A stretch of 64,000 bases of DNA from Gordius sp. MW1 (taxonomy: Eukaryota > Nematomorpha > Gordioida > Gordea > Gordiidae), in contig OZ038529.1 in assembly GCA_964036665.1 (NCBI GenBank), positions 24,190,060 through 24,254,059 of the forward strand, read 5' to 3'. Within the stretch, counting starts at the first letter, position 1; the number at the start of each line of letters is the position of its first letter. Positions 1-12,259 of the stretch are shown here, in pieces. Under the pieces are notes generated by a model. The model made no database searches, was not told where the DNA came from, and saw nothing but the letters and a program-made list of their open reading frames with translations. The position numbers and the translations under genes are program-made.

Positions 1-1850
1 AAAACGCTTTTTAAATTATCAGTGCTTGCTGTAAATATGGGATTTCTGTTTTCGTCTGCTACCATTCTCAAATAAAATTTACAAACTAGAATAGCACATA
101 GGTACATGTTTTAATAATGTGCAGTGTGCACCCATTGCACAATACTTTGTAGATGGATCAGATTTTTATTCTACTATTTAAGGATTTCTCTTCATTTTAT
201 GAAAAGTGACTAAAAGTTATGTTAGTAGTTGAGGATAGGATGGGATTTAGTTTAGGGTAAATTAAGCGGTGATTTCATCATAAATTAATAATACCATTGA
301 TAAAGATAAGTTAATTGGATTAAAGTAAGGGTGTAGACTCCAATTTAATTGTCCATTTAATGATAAATAGTAAATGGTTTGTCATTGTTTTTAAAATCTG
401 CTCGAGATATGCTTAAATTAAGCTCTTTACAAATACAAACTCCATGTGAGGCAAAGAAATCTAAAACCACAATGTAATCAAGAAACTGGTTTCATTTCGG
501 ATTGATGAAGAATGTGGGAGGTAAGAGGTTTCAGTGTTTTGATTCTTATGGGTTATTAAAGAAAAAATGTTTTAAAATAGTATAATTAGAGAAAAGTGGT
601 ACAATAGTTGATAAAATTTATCATTGACGAATCAAATATTAATAAAATGTTAATGGAGCGATAGTAAATAGTTTATAACACAAGTTATAGAACAATAAAG
701 AGTGTTTAAGAGAACTGGTGACCTAAAAGTAGTTGACTTATTAACTTTAAATACTAGAATCAGCTTTTAACTGGTCTACCAATACAAATTTCACATAGCG
801 GTTCGTGTGTTTTTAAAGAGATGAAATTTTAGGTGTTAAAAATTAAAAAAAACTCTTGAAAACATTTAAATTATTTTAAGTTAATTATTTTTTATAGAGA
901 AATACTAGTCATTCCCATCAAAGGTTACATGCAGTTTTTTATAGTTCTTCGTCTGAAGATGTTATATGAGCATAAGAGTTATACATTTTATTCTTGCAAA
1001 TTTTGACAAGTTTATATTATAAAATATGGTAGTTATAGCTATTTAAAATTTGGGGTAATTATAACCCCAAATACCATCCGTGTCAGCATTTTTTACCCCT
1101 ACGAAGTGTTAAAACAATTATTTTTAACACAACTTTTACATTTACGCATCCATTTTTACTTATATAGATGTGTAATTAAAATCGGTGCACACTGCCTGCA
1201 CAGCACGCACCATATTTATTAACAATAACTATCTTCTACCCCTCCCTCCCTCTCTTAACTACTGCATTGCATAGCATATGCATAGCTTCTAGCAAGCACG
1301 CACTATCCCCTACCCCTCCCTCCCTCTCTAAACTTATGCATATGCGTCATAGCATAGTAGCGCATCGCCTCCCATACAAAATAATATTTGGGTTATGTGG
1401 GGTTGGAGCGGGGTGGAACGGGGTTGGGAACAGGGATGGGCCGGAGTAGAGCAGGGTTGGAGCAAGGCGACTAGCCTTGCTCTTTGGGTGTGAATATTTT
1501 GGAGCAAGGGTATCCCCATGCTCGCATTATAAGCTGGGTTGTGTGAGAAGGGAAAGAGAGGGGGGGGAGTTTATGGTGCTGTGCTACTACTACATGCGTG
1601 GTAAAAGGATATAATGTGTTAATCTAAATTAAAATCGTTTAGAGATGGCCAAAACCGAAATAATACATTTACATTTATTATTACAATATAGTAGAGTATT
1701 TATTTGATATTATTATTTTATATATTGATATTAGGATACAATTAATTTATTTTTTAAATCAAAACAAATCATAATTAAGAATTTATTTTATAAAATTTTT
1801 TAGTGACCGTCATTCAGCCGAAATATTAGGATATAAAAACCATACCTTAT
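1..1850. other. Noncoding AT-rich stretch
   Basis: I see no gene here. The stretch is AT-rich with stops in all frames. Two copies of a pyrimidine block (CTACCCCTCCCTCCCTCTC) lie at about 1236 and 1310, each next to GCATAGC-rich sequence, so this part is a local duplication. From 1380 to 1530 there is G-rich, GGGTTGGAGC-like sequence resembling degraded transposon ends elsewhere in the window. The short open frames here (1267-1449 and its antisense) run through these repeats and show no protein-like composition. Confidence 0.5.
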
Positions 1851-1993
1851 GAATGGAAACCCCAAGGTGACCTGACCTTGGGGTTGCTCGGGGTTTTGCA
1901 TTTCGTTCCGACCTAATGTTTTGGGCTAGAGTTTGAATCTTGCCCCAAAATTTTAGTTTGGGACGTTGGGGAACCCTTAGGTGGATGCAAAAA

Positions 1994-2050
1994 AGGTTTT
2001 AGGTTAGGTTGGTTTAAAACCTCGAGGTTTTAAAACCTAACCTAAAACCT
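1994..2050. repeat. Near-perfect palindrome centred on CTCGAG
   Basis: Two arms of about 25 bases, rich in AGGTTTTAGG on the left and CCTAAAACCT on the right, flank a CTCGAG centre at 2021-2026. They differ mainly by a 3-base insertion in the left arm. The sequence could fold into a long hairpin. Its AACCT composition resembles the ends of the nested element at 11008-14232, so it is probably the collapsed end of a related transposon. Confidence 0.7.
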
Positions 2051-2087
2051 CAGGCTTGGGTTTAGAAAACCCCGGGTTTTCCCATCA

Positions 2088-4262
2088 CTAATCCAGCAGT
2101 TATCCATTTAGCAGTTCATCATGAAAACGGCCAACGCGTTTTTTTCACAAACGAGACGGCTTTTGATCGTTCAATAAATCCACCACACTAACAGCTTTTT
2201 TTGCTTTGTGTAATTCCTCCGATGCTTTTGGTGCCTTCGCACGAACACTACTTTATTCAGAAGTACCGCGCTATTTTGCGTGGACGCAATCGAGAAAATG
2301 GATGCCGCGCAAGCAAGGCACACAAATTGATGCATGCCCCGGTTTATTTAAATCAAACAATTTAGGTCGTGTATATACAGTCATTCCAAGACAGACTGAG
2401 TGCTTTTATCTGCGCCTGTTGTTGGTTAATGGCACCCCCCTTTGTCTTTTTATGATATCCCTAAAGTAAATGGACAACAGTATCCAACCTATAAAGATGC
2501 ATGCCTTACATTAGGATTGCTAGAAGACGACAATCATTGGGACAGTATGCTTACTGAAGCATCATTAAACTGTACAGGAGCGCAAATTCGTCTACTTTTC
2601 GCCATAGTGTTGACTACATGTTTGCCTGTCCGCGCACAAACTTTGTGGGATAATCACAAAGATTCTATGACTGATGATATATTGCATCGATATCGTCATA
2701 TGAGCAACGATCTAACGATACCATTTACCGATTCCATGTACAATGAAGCATTGATAGCTATTGAGGATCTTTGCATTGTCATCGCCAATTTAAACATCAG
2801 CCATTTCGGTATGCGGTCACCAAATGGAAATGCATCTGATTCACTCAATACTGATATAAATCGTGAACTACAATACAATACTATAGAATTGGCAGCATTC
2901 GTTACTCGCAATGTCCCGCTACTCACTAATGACCAAAAACCATTTACGACCGCATTTTGCTTGCAATTTCTGAAGGACAAGGAGGTTTCTTTTTTTTGGA
3001 TGCACCGGGAGGGACTGGCAAAACATTTCTAATTTCGCTAATTCTTGCTGAGATACGATCAAAAAATGACATCGCCTTGGCCGTTGCTTCATCTGGCATT
3101 TCAGCTACTTTATTAGATGGAGGCAGAACAGCTCATTCAGCATTTAAGCTGCGACTTAATATTCAAAATAACCCTGAAGCGATGTGCAATATAAAAAAAA
3201 CAATCGTCCATGGCCAGAGTGCTCAAACAATGTAAAGTTATCATCTGGGATGAATGCACTATAACACACAAACTTTCGCTTGAGGCATTGAACAGGACAT
3301 GAAAGGATCTAAAGAACAACGACAGACTTTTTGGCGGTACTTTTTTACTGCTTTCAGGTGATTTTCGACAAACACTTCCCGTTATTGCGCGTTCAACGTA
3401 CGCTGATGAGATCAACGCCTGCTTAAAGTCATCCTCACTTTGGTGTTATGTTGTGAAACTACAGCTGAAAGTAAACATGCGCGTTCAAATGCTTAAAGAT
3501 GCATCCGCTGAAAATTTTTCAAGACAACTGTTGAATATTGGTGATGGAAAATGTGCTATACTGAATGCATAAAATTACCATCGGATTTTTGCACAATTGT
3601 AGAGACATGTATTTCCAAATCTTTACACAGAATACAACAATCTTGATTGGCTGGCAGAAAGAGCAATATTAGCAGCAAAAAATGTGGACGTCAATGATTT
3701 AAATTCCAAGATACAACAGTTGTTGCCAGGTGACTTAATATCATACAAATCTGTCGATACAGTATGTGATGCCAACGAAGTTGTTAATTATCCGATTGAG
3801 TTTTTGAATTCTTAGGATTTGCCAGGCATGCCACCGCACGATTTACAGCTAAAGGTCGGATCTCCTGTAATTTTACTTCGTAACCTAAACCCACCATGGC
3901 TTTGCAATGGCACACGATTAGTAATCAAAAAATTATTAGAAAAGTCTATAGAAGTCACTATATTGAATGGCAAATTTCGCGGTGAAAATATATTGCTGCC
4001 ACGAATTCCTATTTTTCCCTCAGATGTACGCATTCAATTCAAACGCATTCAATTTTCGATTAGATTAGCTTTCGCAATGACAATTAATAAAGCCCAGGGC
4101 CAAACAATGTCTACTTGTGGCTTAGATTTGAGCACACCATGCTTATCCCACGGACAACTATATGTGGCATGTTCTCGCGTGGGTAAACCATCCAGTTTGT
4201 TTGTGTTGGCTAAAGTCGGTCTAACCAAAAATATTGTATACTCCATAGCACTTAAAGAATAA
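2088..4262 (+). pseudogene. Decayed Helitron helicase (Pif1-like), 5'-truncated
   Basis: This is the C-terminal part of a Helitron replication helicase, broken by several stops and frame changes. From 2088 the frame reads a typical Helitron block (ENGQRVFF), then LLYSEVPRYFAW and LGRVYTV with ECFYLRLLL from 2206, and an LGLLEDD block from 2442. A Pif1/RecD-like helicase follows: Walker A GGTGKT at 3008-3025, Walker B IIWDEC near 3245, GDFRQTLPVI near 3356, and the C-terminal INKAQGQT and YVACSRVG blocks in the last frame (3819-4262). The N-terminal rolling-circle Rep domain is missing. In this family the protein drives rolling-circle-like transposition, but this copy cannot make a full protein. 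Confidence 0.88.
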
Positions 4263-5112
4263 TGAAGTAAAACGGATCAGGGATTTTTTATCGTTTTGGA
4301 AAGTATATCAATACATTATAGATGATTTAATTAACTTAAACTTTAAATATTGAAATATTGTATCAATTATGTTATACAATAATCGTATCCATTAATAGGA
4401 CGGTGGCGTGAAGAGGAGGGATGGCGTAACGGATCAAGGATTTGTTTTAGGTAAGTATATTAATACAATATAGATGATTTAATTATGTTAAAACTTTAAA
4501 TATTTCAAATGTTGTGTAGATTATTGCATATCATTTTAGATTCATTAGAAGGACGGTGGGGTGGAGAGCCGGGATGGCGGGTTATAAACCGATCAAGGAT
4601 TTTTTTTCATCGTTTTGGTATAGTATATTATAGATGATTTAATTAAGTTAAACTTTAAATATTTGAAATATTGTGTCGATTATTTTATACAAGAATTGTA
4701 TCCATCCATAGGACAGTGGCGTGAGGAGAAGGGATGGCGTACCGGATCAGGGATATGTTTAGGTAAGTATTAATACAATATAGATGATTTAATTATGTTA
4801 AAACTTTAAATATTGGAAATATTGTGTTGATTATTGTATATTATTTTAGATGAATTAAAAGGACGGTGGGGTGGAGAGGAGGGATGGCGGGTTATAAACG
4901 GATCAGGGATTTGTTTTAGGTAAGTATATTAACACATTATTTAATTATGTTGTTATCAATATAATAATTTTAAATTTTTATTTTGGAAATTGCTGTCCAG
5001 CATTCCATTTTTTATTTAAAATTATAAGATCCTGACTCGAAATTAGAAGATGTATAAAATCTATAACTAACGAATGTACATAGAGCAAAACAACGTTTGC
5101 CGGGTCAGCTAG
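4263..5112 (+). repeat. Helitron 3' region: ~157-bp tandem repeats and CTAG end
   Basis: Directly after the helicase stop, a unit of about 157 bases is repeated roughly 4.5 times; its GGATCAGGGAT-like block recurs near 4274, 4432, 4589, 4744 and 4901. The region ends in CAACGTTTGCCGGGTCAG followed by CTAG at 5109-5112, the 3' end expected of a Helitron (ends in CTRR, inserts beside T). The same terminal sequence appears reversed at 12260. Together with the helicase remnant this marks one Helitron copy. Confidence 0.75.
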
Positions 5113-7228
5113 TTTATATATATAATTGCACATAAATATACGGGTATGAAAATCTAAAAGATTAAGGACTCATACGTTTACATGTATTTGGTTAATGAAT
5201 ATTACTTGTATAAGAATATGGGGAAAAATAAAATAATCTTTACTCTTTTGACGTTTTTATAATTTTTACAAACATTAGTCACACTTCACCATAAAAAATT
5301 TAGTATGTTCTTTTTTTCAGCCCTTATTTTGTATTATCCATGAGCGTAGCCAGGTTTTGGATTAGGGGGGGGGGACAAAACATTAATTTTATTAATTTCG
5401 GGTTTTTGTATTGAAATTTTTTTTTGTCATTGGCCCATGGTAATATCTATTAAGTGTTTTAGCTAATATTTAGAGTATTTATAAAAAGTAGCATAAGTAT
5501 GCCTATTTATATAACATACATTACATTAAGGTTTGCAATCAAATATTAAGTATTAATAAGGTCTTTTGAAATGACCTACATCATATTTTGGTTTGCAATT
5601 TATTAAAAAAAATTTATCATACTTGCATCATATAAAAGTTTGAGATTTTATAAAAAGTTTAAATTGTTATGCTTAAAGTAATATTCGCGTAAAAATAATA
5701 TACAAAAAGTAAATTCCAATATTTATTTTTAAATTTTCTGTCTCACCTAGATGGTAATAATTTTTTTTGACAATTTTAATAAGGTTTAACTTTATATTGT
5801 ATCGTTTTTAAGAACAGGTGTCATTGTTATAATTTTATAAAAGGTGCTAACTAATTTTTTTTTCGATTTTCATTATATATATCTAAAATAAATTTTAAAA
5901 TTTATTTTTCATAAATGGCGAAATTATGTTTTATTGTATAAATATTTTCTTGGCATTTTTAAAATGACTTAATATATCTAAATTTATATTTAATAATATT
6001 TTTATTCCAGGTCACAATGCAAAGTTTTATAAAAGGTGGGAAATTTCGCTTTATAGAGCCTTCTATATAGATGGCTAAAATCTGTTTAATGTTTTCAAAA
6101 TTTACGCCTTTATACATGCCAAAAATATGTTTTATTGTTTTAAATATAAATTTTTAAATATTCTGTCTCACCCAGATGCTAATAATTTCTTTAACATTTT
6201 TAATATGCTTTTTTAAGCCAGGTTACAATGTGATAGTTTTATTAAAGGTGTGAATTTATTTATTTTAGCAAAAGATTTTAAAATTTTGTTTAAAACATGG
6301 CAAAAATATTTTTATCTACATGCATTTTATTTAGATGTCTTATATCTTTTTTAGTTCAAATTAAAGTATTGACACCAAATCACCATTATTATTTTATTAA
6401 ATAGGTTAAGTGAATAATAAAATGGGGAGAGAGGAGGACTATATAAAATAAAAATAACAACGTTTTATGCTATGAGAGATAGGGAAGAGGGGGTGGGCAA
6501 TATGTCACATAAGACATAAGTAATTAACACATTTGCCGAGCAGATTAATTGCGAATGTCACATAATTAATTAACACATTCGTTGAGCAAAATGGATGAGC
6601 AACTTGCTATCAGCAATTGCTCGTACAAAACTACTTTTATTTAAAGTTGTTAACAAACTAATATTCCTACTGCTTGAGCTTGTATTTGCTGTTACAACTT
6701 AACATCTTAAGCATTTTACCCCTCTTGATGACAAAGCTTATGCGTCCGAGCACATATGCTAGCTATGTGTTTACGTCCAAGTCGTAGCTTTAAAGCAACT
6801 TAACTACTATAGCACTAGGCAGTATTCTGATGTGTGCGCTTTTTTATTTTTGTATAATATCTTATCAAAAATTTTAGTACTTCTTGATTTTATTTACATA
6901 TATGCAATTGTATTAATCACGGCTTGAAAAGGCTTTTAATAGCCTACATAAGTCATTCGCTAGCTCACATATTTTTGTTTATAAAATAATTTTAACTTAA
7001 GATTTATATATGCTAATTTTAACATTAAAATTACTCTAAAATAATTTTAGAAAGAAATGGGTTAGTTATTGATTTCTGGTCAGTACATTATATAGCATCT
7101 ATATTTTCCATTTTATATTCTAAATTGACCAGTTACACATTTTATAATAGGAAATGAAGTAATACCTTTTTATCTTTTAACAAATGTCGAATTTTTTTGG
7201 CAGTTTGATTTTCAAAGCTTGGAATTAA
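5113..7228. other. Noncoding region with half a MITE and degenerate repeats
   Basis: No gene is supported. At 5339-5420 lies one end of the GGGCGTAGCC MITE family (CATGAGCGTAGCCAGG then a G-tract) without a clear partner end. Between about 5520 and 6260 a degenerate unit of roughly 205 bases recurs, recognisable by blocks like TTTTATAAAAGGTG near 5835, 6030 and 6235. From 6500 to 6700 a short duplicated block (TTAACACATTYG) occurs. The last few hundred bases before 7229 should hold the PIGB promoter, but I cannot point to a specific element. Confidence 0.45.
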
Positions 7229-8824
7229 ATGTCGTCTGCTATAGCCAGCTGGGTTGCCTTAAAAATTATTGTAACACAAAGTTGCAATGATCTTTTATCA
7301 ATATCTTTAAATAGTTGTCTTTTTTATTTCATTTTATTCCTATTTAGAATAGCTAATGGTTTATTAGTTAGAACTTATTATGTAGCGGATGAATACTGGC
7401 AATCCCTTGAGCCAGCACACTTTAAAGTGTTTGGTAATGGCTATTTGACTTGGGAATGGAATCTAGGTTTGAGAAGTTCGTTGCTGCCATCTTTTATAAT
7501 GTATATATATTCTAAATTATCAAAAACTGGTTTTGATTCAAATTGGATGTTAATCAATTGTCCAAAATTATTTATGTCATTTTTGGGGTTTATCTGTGAC
7601 ATTTTACTCTACAAATGGGCCAAAAATATTCATGAAAGTTCAAGCAAATGGATATTTTATTCGTACATTTCTAACTGGTTCTTATTTTATTGTATTCCTC
7701 GCACACTGTCTAATACCTTTGAATTATATCTACATATTATTATTATTTATCTTTATCCCTGGGATTACAAAAAATGCAGGATACCTTTTAATACACAAAT
7801 TAGGAATATACTTTACATGTTTTTTATTTTTACTGCAGTTTTTGTAAGGCCAACATCTTTGCCTTTGTTTATTTTAGTTCTATTTCATTTTATTAATGTT
7901 AATAACAAAACTAGTTTTATATTGCAATTTTGTTGGAGCTTTTTGTTTAGTTTTGCAATGAATTTTTATGTAGATTCTATATTTTATGGCTTTTATACAT
8001 TGACCCCATTAAACTTTGTGAAATTTAACTTTGTGTATAATATCAGTGGTTTTTATGGTACTCAACCATGGTATTGGTATTTTGTTGTGGGACTACCTGC
8101 AATCATGGGAATACATATATTGGGAGTGATCATAGAATTTAGGAATGCAAAGTTTATCATTTCTCTTTTATTGTTTTTATACATCCTTATGTTATCTCTT
8201 TTTCCACACAAAGAATTTCGTTTTTTACTCCCTATGATACCCTATCTTTCATATGTAGCTGGAAAATTTTACCATTCTCTTCACGTAGGAAACTATTCCT
8301 GTATGAAATTTTATTTCCCAAACACTTGGATTGTGATCAAAAATGTATTATTAGCTTTAATAGTAATTTTGCATCTTAACCTAGCCATTTACTTTTCTGT
8401 CATTCACCAACGTGGAACTATGGATGTTATGACATACATTGGAACCAAATATAAATCCAACCCAAAAATCTCTGTACTCTTTTTAATGCCATGTCATTCA
8501 ACACCATTTTATTCACACATACACTCTAATATTCCTTTAAAATTTTTGCGTTGTGACCCTTATCTACCAGGAACTCTTTATGATAAAAATGCTACAAATG
8601 AATATGACACATTATTAAAACAACCTGATATAATTTATAATTTGACCACAATTCAAGATGCTCATTATTCTCACATCTTCTTTTACTCTACCATTTATGA
8701 TTTAGTTAGACCACATTTACACAAAATGAATTACACTTTGTGTCACGGTTTTTTTCACACTCACATACCTTATGATGATATTGGGAGATATATCATGTGT
8801 TATTGTAAAGAAAAAAATATATAA
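7229..8824 (+). CDS. PIGB: GPI mannosyltransferase 3 (PIG-B), single exon
   Basis: Adds the third mannose, from dolichol-phosphate-mannose, to the glycosylphosphatidylinositol anchor precursor in the endoplasmic reticulum; glycosyltransferase family 22. The 531-residue protein is close to the family's usual length of about 550. Visible marks are the conserved acidic lumenal motif ADEYWQSLEPAH with D54 and E55, LTWEWNLGLRS just after it, many hydrophobic membrane spans, HKEFRF at 327-332, HQRGTMDVM at 393 and MPCHSTPFYSH at 420. The ATG at 7229 is the first in frame, and the conserved region begins about 45 residues in. The gene is uninterrupted although its neighbours are intron-rich; either it is naturally intronless or it is an old retrocopy. 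The frame is intact, so it is probably functional. Confidence 0.95.
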   Translation: MSSAIASWVALKIIVTQSCNDLLSISLNSCLFYFILFLFRIANGLLVRTYYVADEYWQSLEPAHFKVFGNGYLTWEWNLGLRSSLLPSFIMYIYSKLSKTGFDSNWMLINCPKLFMSFLGFICDILLYKWAKNIHESSSKWIFYSYISNWFLFYCIPRTLSNTFELYLHIIIIYLYPWDYKKCRIPFNTQIRNILYMFFIFTAVFVRPTSLPLFILVLFHFINVNNKTSFILQFCWSFLFSFAMNFYVDSIFYGFYTLTPLNFVKFNFVYNISGFYGTQPWYWYFVVGLPAIMGIHILGVIIEFRNAKFIISLLLFLYILMLSLFPHKEFRFLLPMIPYLSYVAGKFYHSLHVGNYSCMKFYFPNTWIVIKNVLLALIVILHLNLAIYFSVIHQRGTMDVMTYIGTKYKSNPKISVLFLMPCHSTPFYSHIHSNIPLKFLRCDPYLPGTLYDKNATNEYDTLLKQPDIIYNLTTIQDAHYSHIFFYSTIYDLVRPHLHKMNYTLCHGFFHTHIPYDDIGRYIMCYCKEKNI

Positions 8825-8882
8825 TATATATCATTTATCCTAAAATACATAAGTTAATTTTAAAGATAGGAACACCTTTTAT

Positions 8883-9013
8883 TATGGGCATAGCCAGCAT
8901 TGGGATTAGTGGGAGGCAAAATAATATTTTTTTGAAATTTTTAGCTCTAATTTTAATAAATATCAATAAATTAGTGGATTTAGTGGGGGGGCCTCCCACT
9001 GGCTACGCCCATG
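8883..9013. mobile_element. MITE, GGGCGTAGCC family, short copy
   Basis: Begins ATGGGCATAGCCAGC and ends GGCTACGCCCATG, so the two ends are inverted copies. The interior has a G-tract and the family's usual AATTTTTAGC and TTTTAATAAAT blocks. It lies about 60 bases beyond the PIGB stop, so it may sit in or near that gene's 3' untranslated region. Confidence 0.8.
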
Positions 9014-9550
9014 CCTTTTATGGGTATAAATAACAAAAATCACTTCGGGTCTATAATGGCCAAAATATCTAAACTAATCATAACCTTTGAGTTTAATATA
9101 AGACAGTATATATAGGCAAAGATATGTTAATTTTAATATCTATCCATGATTTTACATTGCTAATTAATTTATAATCTAGATGATTTAACGTTAAATTAAT
9201 AGATATTTAAAAATATAGCCGGGTAACGTGTATTTATACACCGTTTCAAATAGTTCCCAAAATAACTAATATTTGTACCCCAATATATTAAATATGATTA
9301 TAAATTCGGATTTTTGCAAAATGTAATATAGGCAAGGGTTACATTTAGTGTTTGCATCTAGTTGCGTAATACATTTGTTTTTATGTCCATTATATATTAT
9401 GGGTCCAAATCACAAAAATTAATACCAACCAATTCAATTAAATTTTGTTGCTTTAAAACTACTACGTATAGCTTTTTATTTTTATCAAAGTAAAACTGTG
9501 AAGCCTTATGGTATAGTTATTAGAGAAGGTTCGTTAATAGGGGGAATCGG

Positions 9551-9724
9551 CTAGCTATCTAATCCGATATCATTTAGTGGGGCCATGAGATATTTTGGCA
9601 TATCTCCATGTTTGGGCAGGGACGTAGAAGGATGTTTGAAAGGGACAAATCCTTCGTCCGGACGATCATCAAGGGAAATTGAGTTGATAGCATAGACTAA
9701 TAAAACCGTAGACTGCCGCTCAGC
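9551..9724 (-). other. Coding-like fragment, unassigned
   Basis: An open frame of 57 codons on the minus strand with protein-like composition (blocks such as DDRPDEGFVPF and HGDMPKYLMAPL) and no convincing start. I do not recognise the family. Together with the fragment at 10671-10877 on the same strand it may be the wreck of one transposon or a displaced exon. It could also be chance. Confidence 0.3.
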
Positions 9725-10185
9725 TTATAATTTTTCAGCGAGTATATAAACCGCCATTTAGTGGAAAAATGTAACCAAACAAACAATAGAAAAGTCAACA
9801 TATTTTTTATTTTACTTATTTTTTTCTTCATAATTTTTTAAATTAAGCTAATAGTCTTATTTAGTTTTCTTAAATATTATTTGGGGGAGAAGTATAAATA
9901 TACATTGTGGTTGAGTTTATCCTTCAAGATGGCACCCATAACGGTGTCTGAATGATTTTAATAGTAAAAATCAGCTGTTGAGCAGTCTATGGTTGATAGC
10001 GATGCTCCTGGCATTTGAATTTAATTATTGCGTCAACTTGGAGCACTCAGTCCCCCAATGGTGCTCGGCGCGTTATCGTCCTTACACGCTGTCGCTCATT
10101 CTTTCCAAACCTCAGGCGCCTCCTTTGGCATAGGCTGTGTATAGTTGACACGAAAGGAATTATACAGCTCGCCTAGCTGTCCGAA

Positions 10186-10381
10186 ACCATTACCGCTGGT
10201 TTAGATTTGGTCGACCTTTGGTTTTAGTCAATTGAACACAACAAACCAAAGATTTTTTGGTCTGTTCTTCTTAGTCGCATAAATAAACCAAAGGTTCGAT
10301 CTAAAACCTCAGGTCTATTTATGTTTAGTCAACTAAAACCAAAGGTCGGCCAAACAAAATCCACCTCGTTTTTACAACAAT
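10186..10381. mobile_element. Degenerate hAT-type palindromic MITE
   Basis: Contains the internal blocks of the window's hAT MITE family: GGTCGACCTTTGGTTTTAG on one side, its inverse on the other, and GTTTTTACAACA at the right end. The left terminus is worn, and I could not see a target duplication. Confidence 0.65.
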
Positions 10382-10670
10382 ATGGAGTATGTTGCAATGG
10401 CGATTATTTTAATGCGCTAGGATAGTATGTCAGTAGCTTTGTCATTAATCTCCCACGCTTCTCCCAACTCGATTTCATGTTTCTGATATTTGCAAGGACT
10501 GATTTCTTCAACTCATCAGCGTCTTTCAATCCCTATACTCTAATCTTCAGTAAATCCGTTCCACTTTGCTCAACACAAGTCACCTTCCTTTCGACTTCTC
10601 TAGCTATGAGTTAATTGAGCGTTCCTGTGTCAGTGTGATAGTGTCACTCTGAACACTAGTTCACATTACG

Positions 10671-10877
10671 TGCCGTTGAATTTTAAAAGGTTGTGGGCTG
10701 ACGGAGGGATATACGGTAGGGCCTTTAATGGGCATGTGGTGGTAGACGAGCCTTGAGTTCTTGTTGTCTCGTGTACCTAAGATTTCTCTCAATTTGTGAA
10801 CTAACCATCCCACAGTTCTACTTGATAAAGGGGTGGCCGGTTTGTCTTTGGTTTCATCAATAGTTAAACACCAGTGG
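10671..10877 (-). other. Coding-like fragment, unassigned
   Basis: A 68-codon minus-strand frame with protein-like sequence (SSRTVGWLVHKLREILG, then LVYHHMPIKGP). Upstream in the same frame, past one stop near 10878, about 26 more codons also look coding. I cannot name a family. A decayed transposon protein is the likeliest explanation because the surroundings are transposon debris. Confidence 0.35.
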
Positions 10878-11370
10878 ACTCAAGGAAAAACGTTTCCAGT
10901 CTGTCTTGTTGCGTGGCAAAGGTTGGTTTGGGATCTTAAGGAGTAGACCATGGACTTTAAGGTAAATAGACGTAAAATTATGGTAAAGGTACAATAGATC
11001 AAGGCGGTAGATCAAAACCTAGGTTGGGTTTTCCCGAGGTCAAACCCGAGGTGGGTTTTGGGTTAAGGTAGCTAAAAGACCTTGAAGTTCTTTTATCTTT
11101 TCTAACCTAAACCTATGGTGGAACCCCAAAAAAGACCTTAAAAACCTTAATGTCTTTTATACACCCAACCTTAACCCGGGGTTGGGGTTAGGTTGACCTG
11201 GGGATAATGTTTTGTAGTATAGAAGTAAAAAAATAGTATATTATTTTTTTGGTAGGAATTTATTTGTTTTTTAAGGAAGAAATTATTTTTGAATATATTA
11301 ATTTAAGTAGAGGAAATGTTTTATTATTATTATACATTTAAATTTATTTAATCATGTGTAGATTCCTTAA

Positions 11371-12251
11371 AAAAATTATTGGGATTATTCTTTTAGCGCC
11401 ATCTAGGTTGTAAAAAAATTATATCATTTATTGCAATGCAATGCCTATACTAGCCTTACGCAACCTAATACACCCCAACACAACCTAATCCACCCCGTAT
11501 AAGCCTAGAAGTGCAAGAATTGTATTTTTTTGTACCCACTCACGCACGCCCGCCTTCCCTGATTTAATCTCGTTCTCGCGCATGTTGTTGCTAACAACAA
11601 GTAAATAAATTTAGGAGGGGAAGAGTTAATTTCAGCACGCATGAGGCGTTCTAGGCTTGTACGGGGTGTATTAGGTTGTGTTGGGGTTGGGTGTATTAGG
11701 TTGCGTAAGCAGGGATTTGTCCGCAACCCAAACCCCTGAACCCGAACCGGGTAAAACCCGATGTTTTACAGAACCCGAACCCATTTTTAAAAATACCCTT
11801 AAAACCCGAACCAGATAAAAACAAAAAAGGGTTCGGATTTTAATTTAAAATATATTGTGAATTGAATATCTCCGTTTTCTCTATCATGACAATGTAACGA
11901 AAAGAAAACCATACGAATGTAATTTCAATATTTTTATGTTTCCGGAATTTTTCATACATTTATCGATACTAATTATCTCAAGAATTATTTGTAAGTATTA
12001 TATATATATAATTCATATATATTAGTTATGGTATGGTTTAAAAATGTATTATTAGTCTTGAACCCGAACCCAATTCCTTAAACCCGAACACGAACCCGAT
12101 TTCAAAATTTATGCCAAACACGAACCCAATTTTATTTTGGGAGGGTTCAAACCCCTGCTAAGGCTAGTATATGCATTGCATTGCAATGCAAAAAATAATA
12201 TAATTTTTTTACAACCTAGATGGCGCTAAAAGAATAATCCTAATAATTTTT
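11371..12251. mobile_element. TIR element flanked by TTAA, inside the outer element
   Basis: Inverted ends read AATTATTGGGATTATTC and its near-inverse, then TTTTAGCGCCATCTAGGTTG, extending about 140 bases once a later insert in the right arm is ignored. TTAA lies immediately outside both ends (11367-11370 and 12252-12255), as expected for TTAA-target elements such as the piggyBac type. No transposase is present. Confidence 0.65.
11710..12157. mobile_element. hAT-like insert rich in AACCCGAACC
   Basis: Begins CAGGGATTTG and ends AAACCCCTG, the CAGGG-type inverted ends common in hAT elements. Inside are many AACCCGAACCC-like blocks. It interrupts the right arm of the TTAA element: removing it rejoins sequence matching the inverse of the left arm at 11445-11465. 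The target duplication is short and imperfect (GTAAG before, CTAAG after). Similar AACCCGA blocks occur at 32690-32850. Confidence 0.55.
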
Positions 12252-12259
12252 TTAATTAA

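Noticed and set aside
3137-4246. Minus-strand open frames opposite the Helitron helicase
   Set aside because: Antisense shadows of the helicase frames; the helicase motifs read only on the plus strand.
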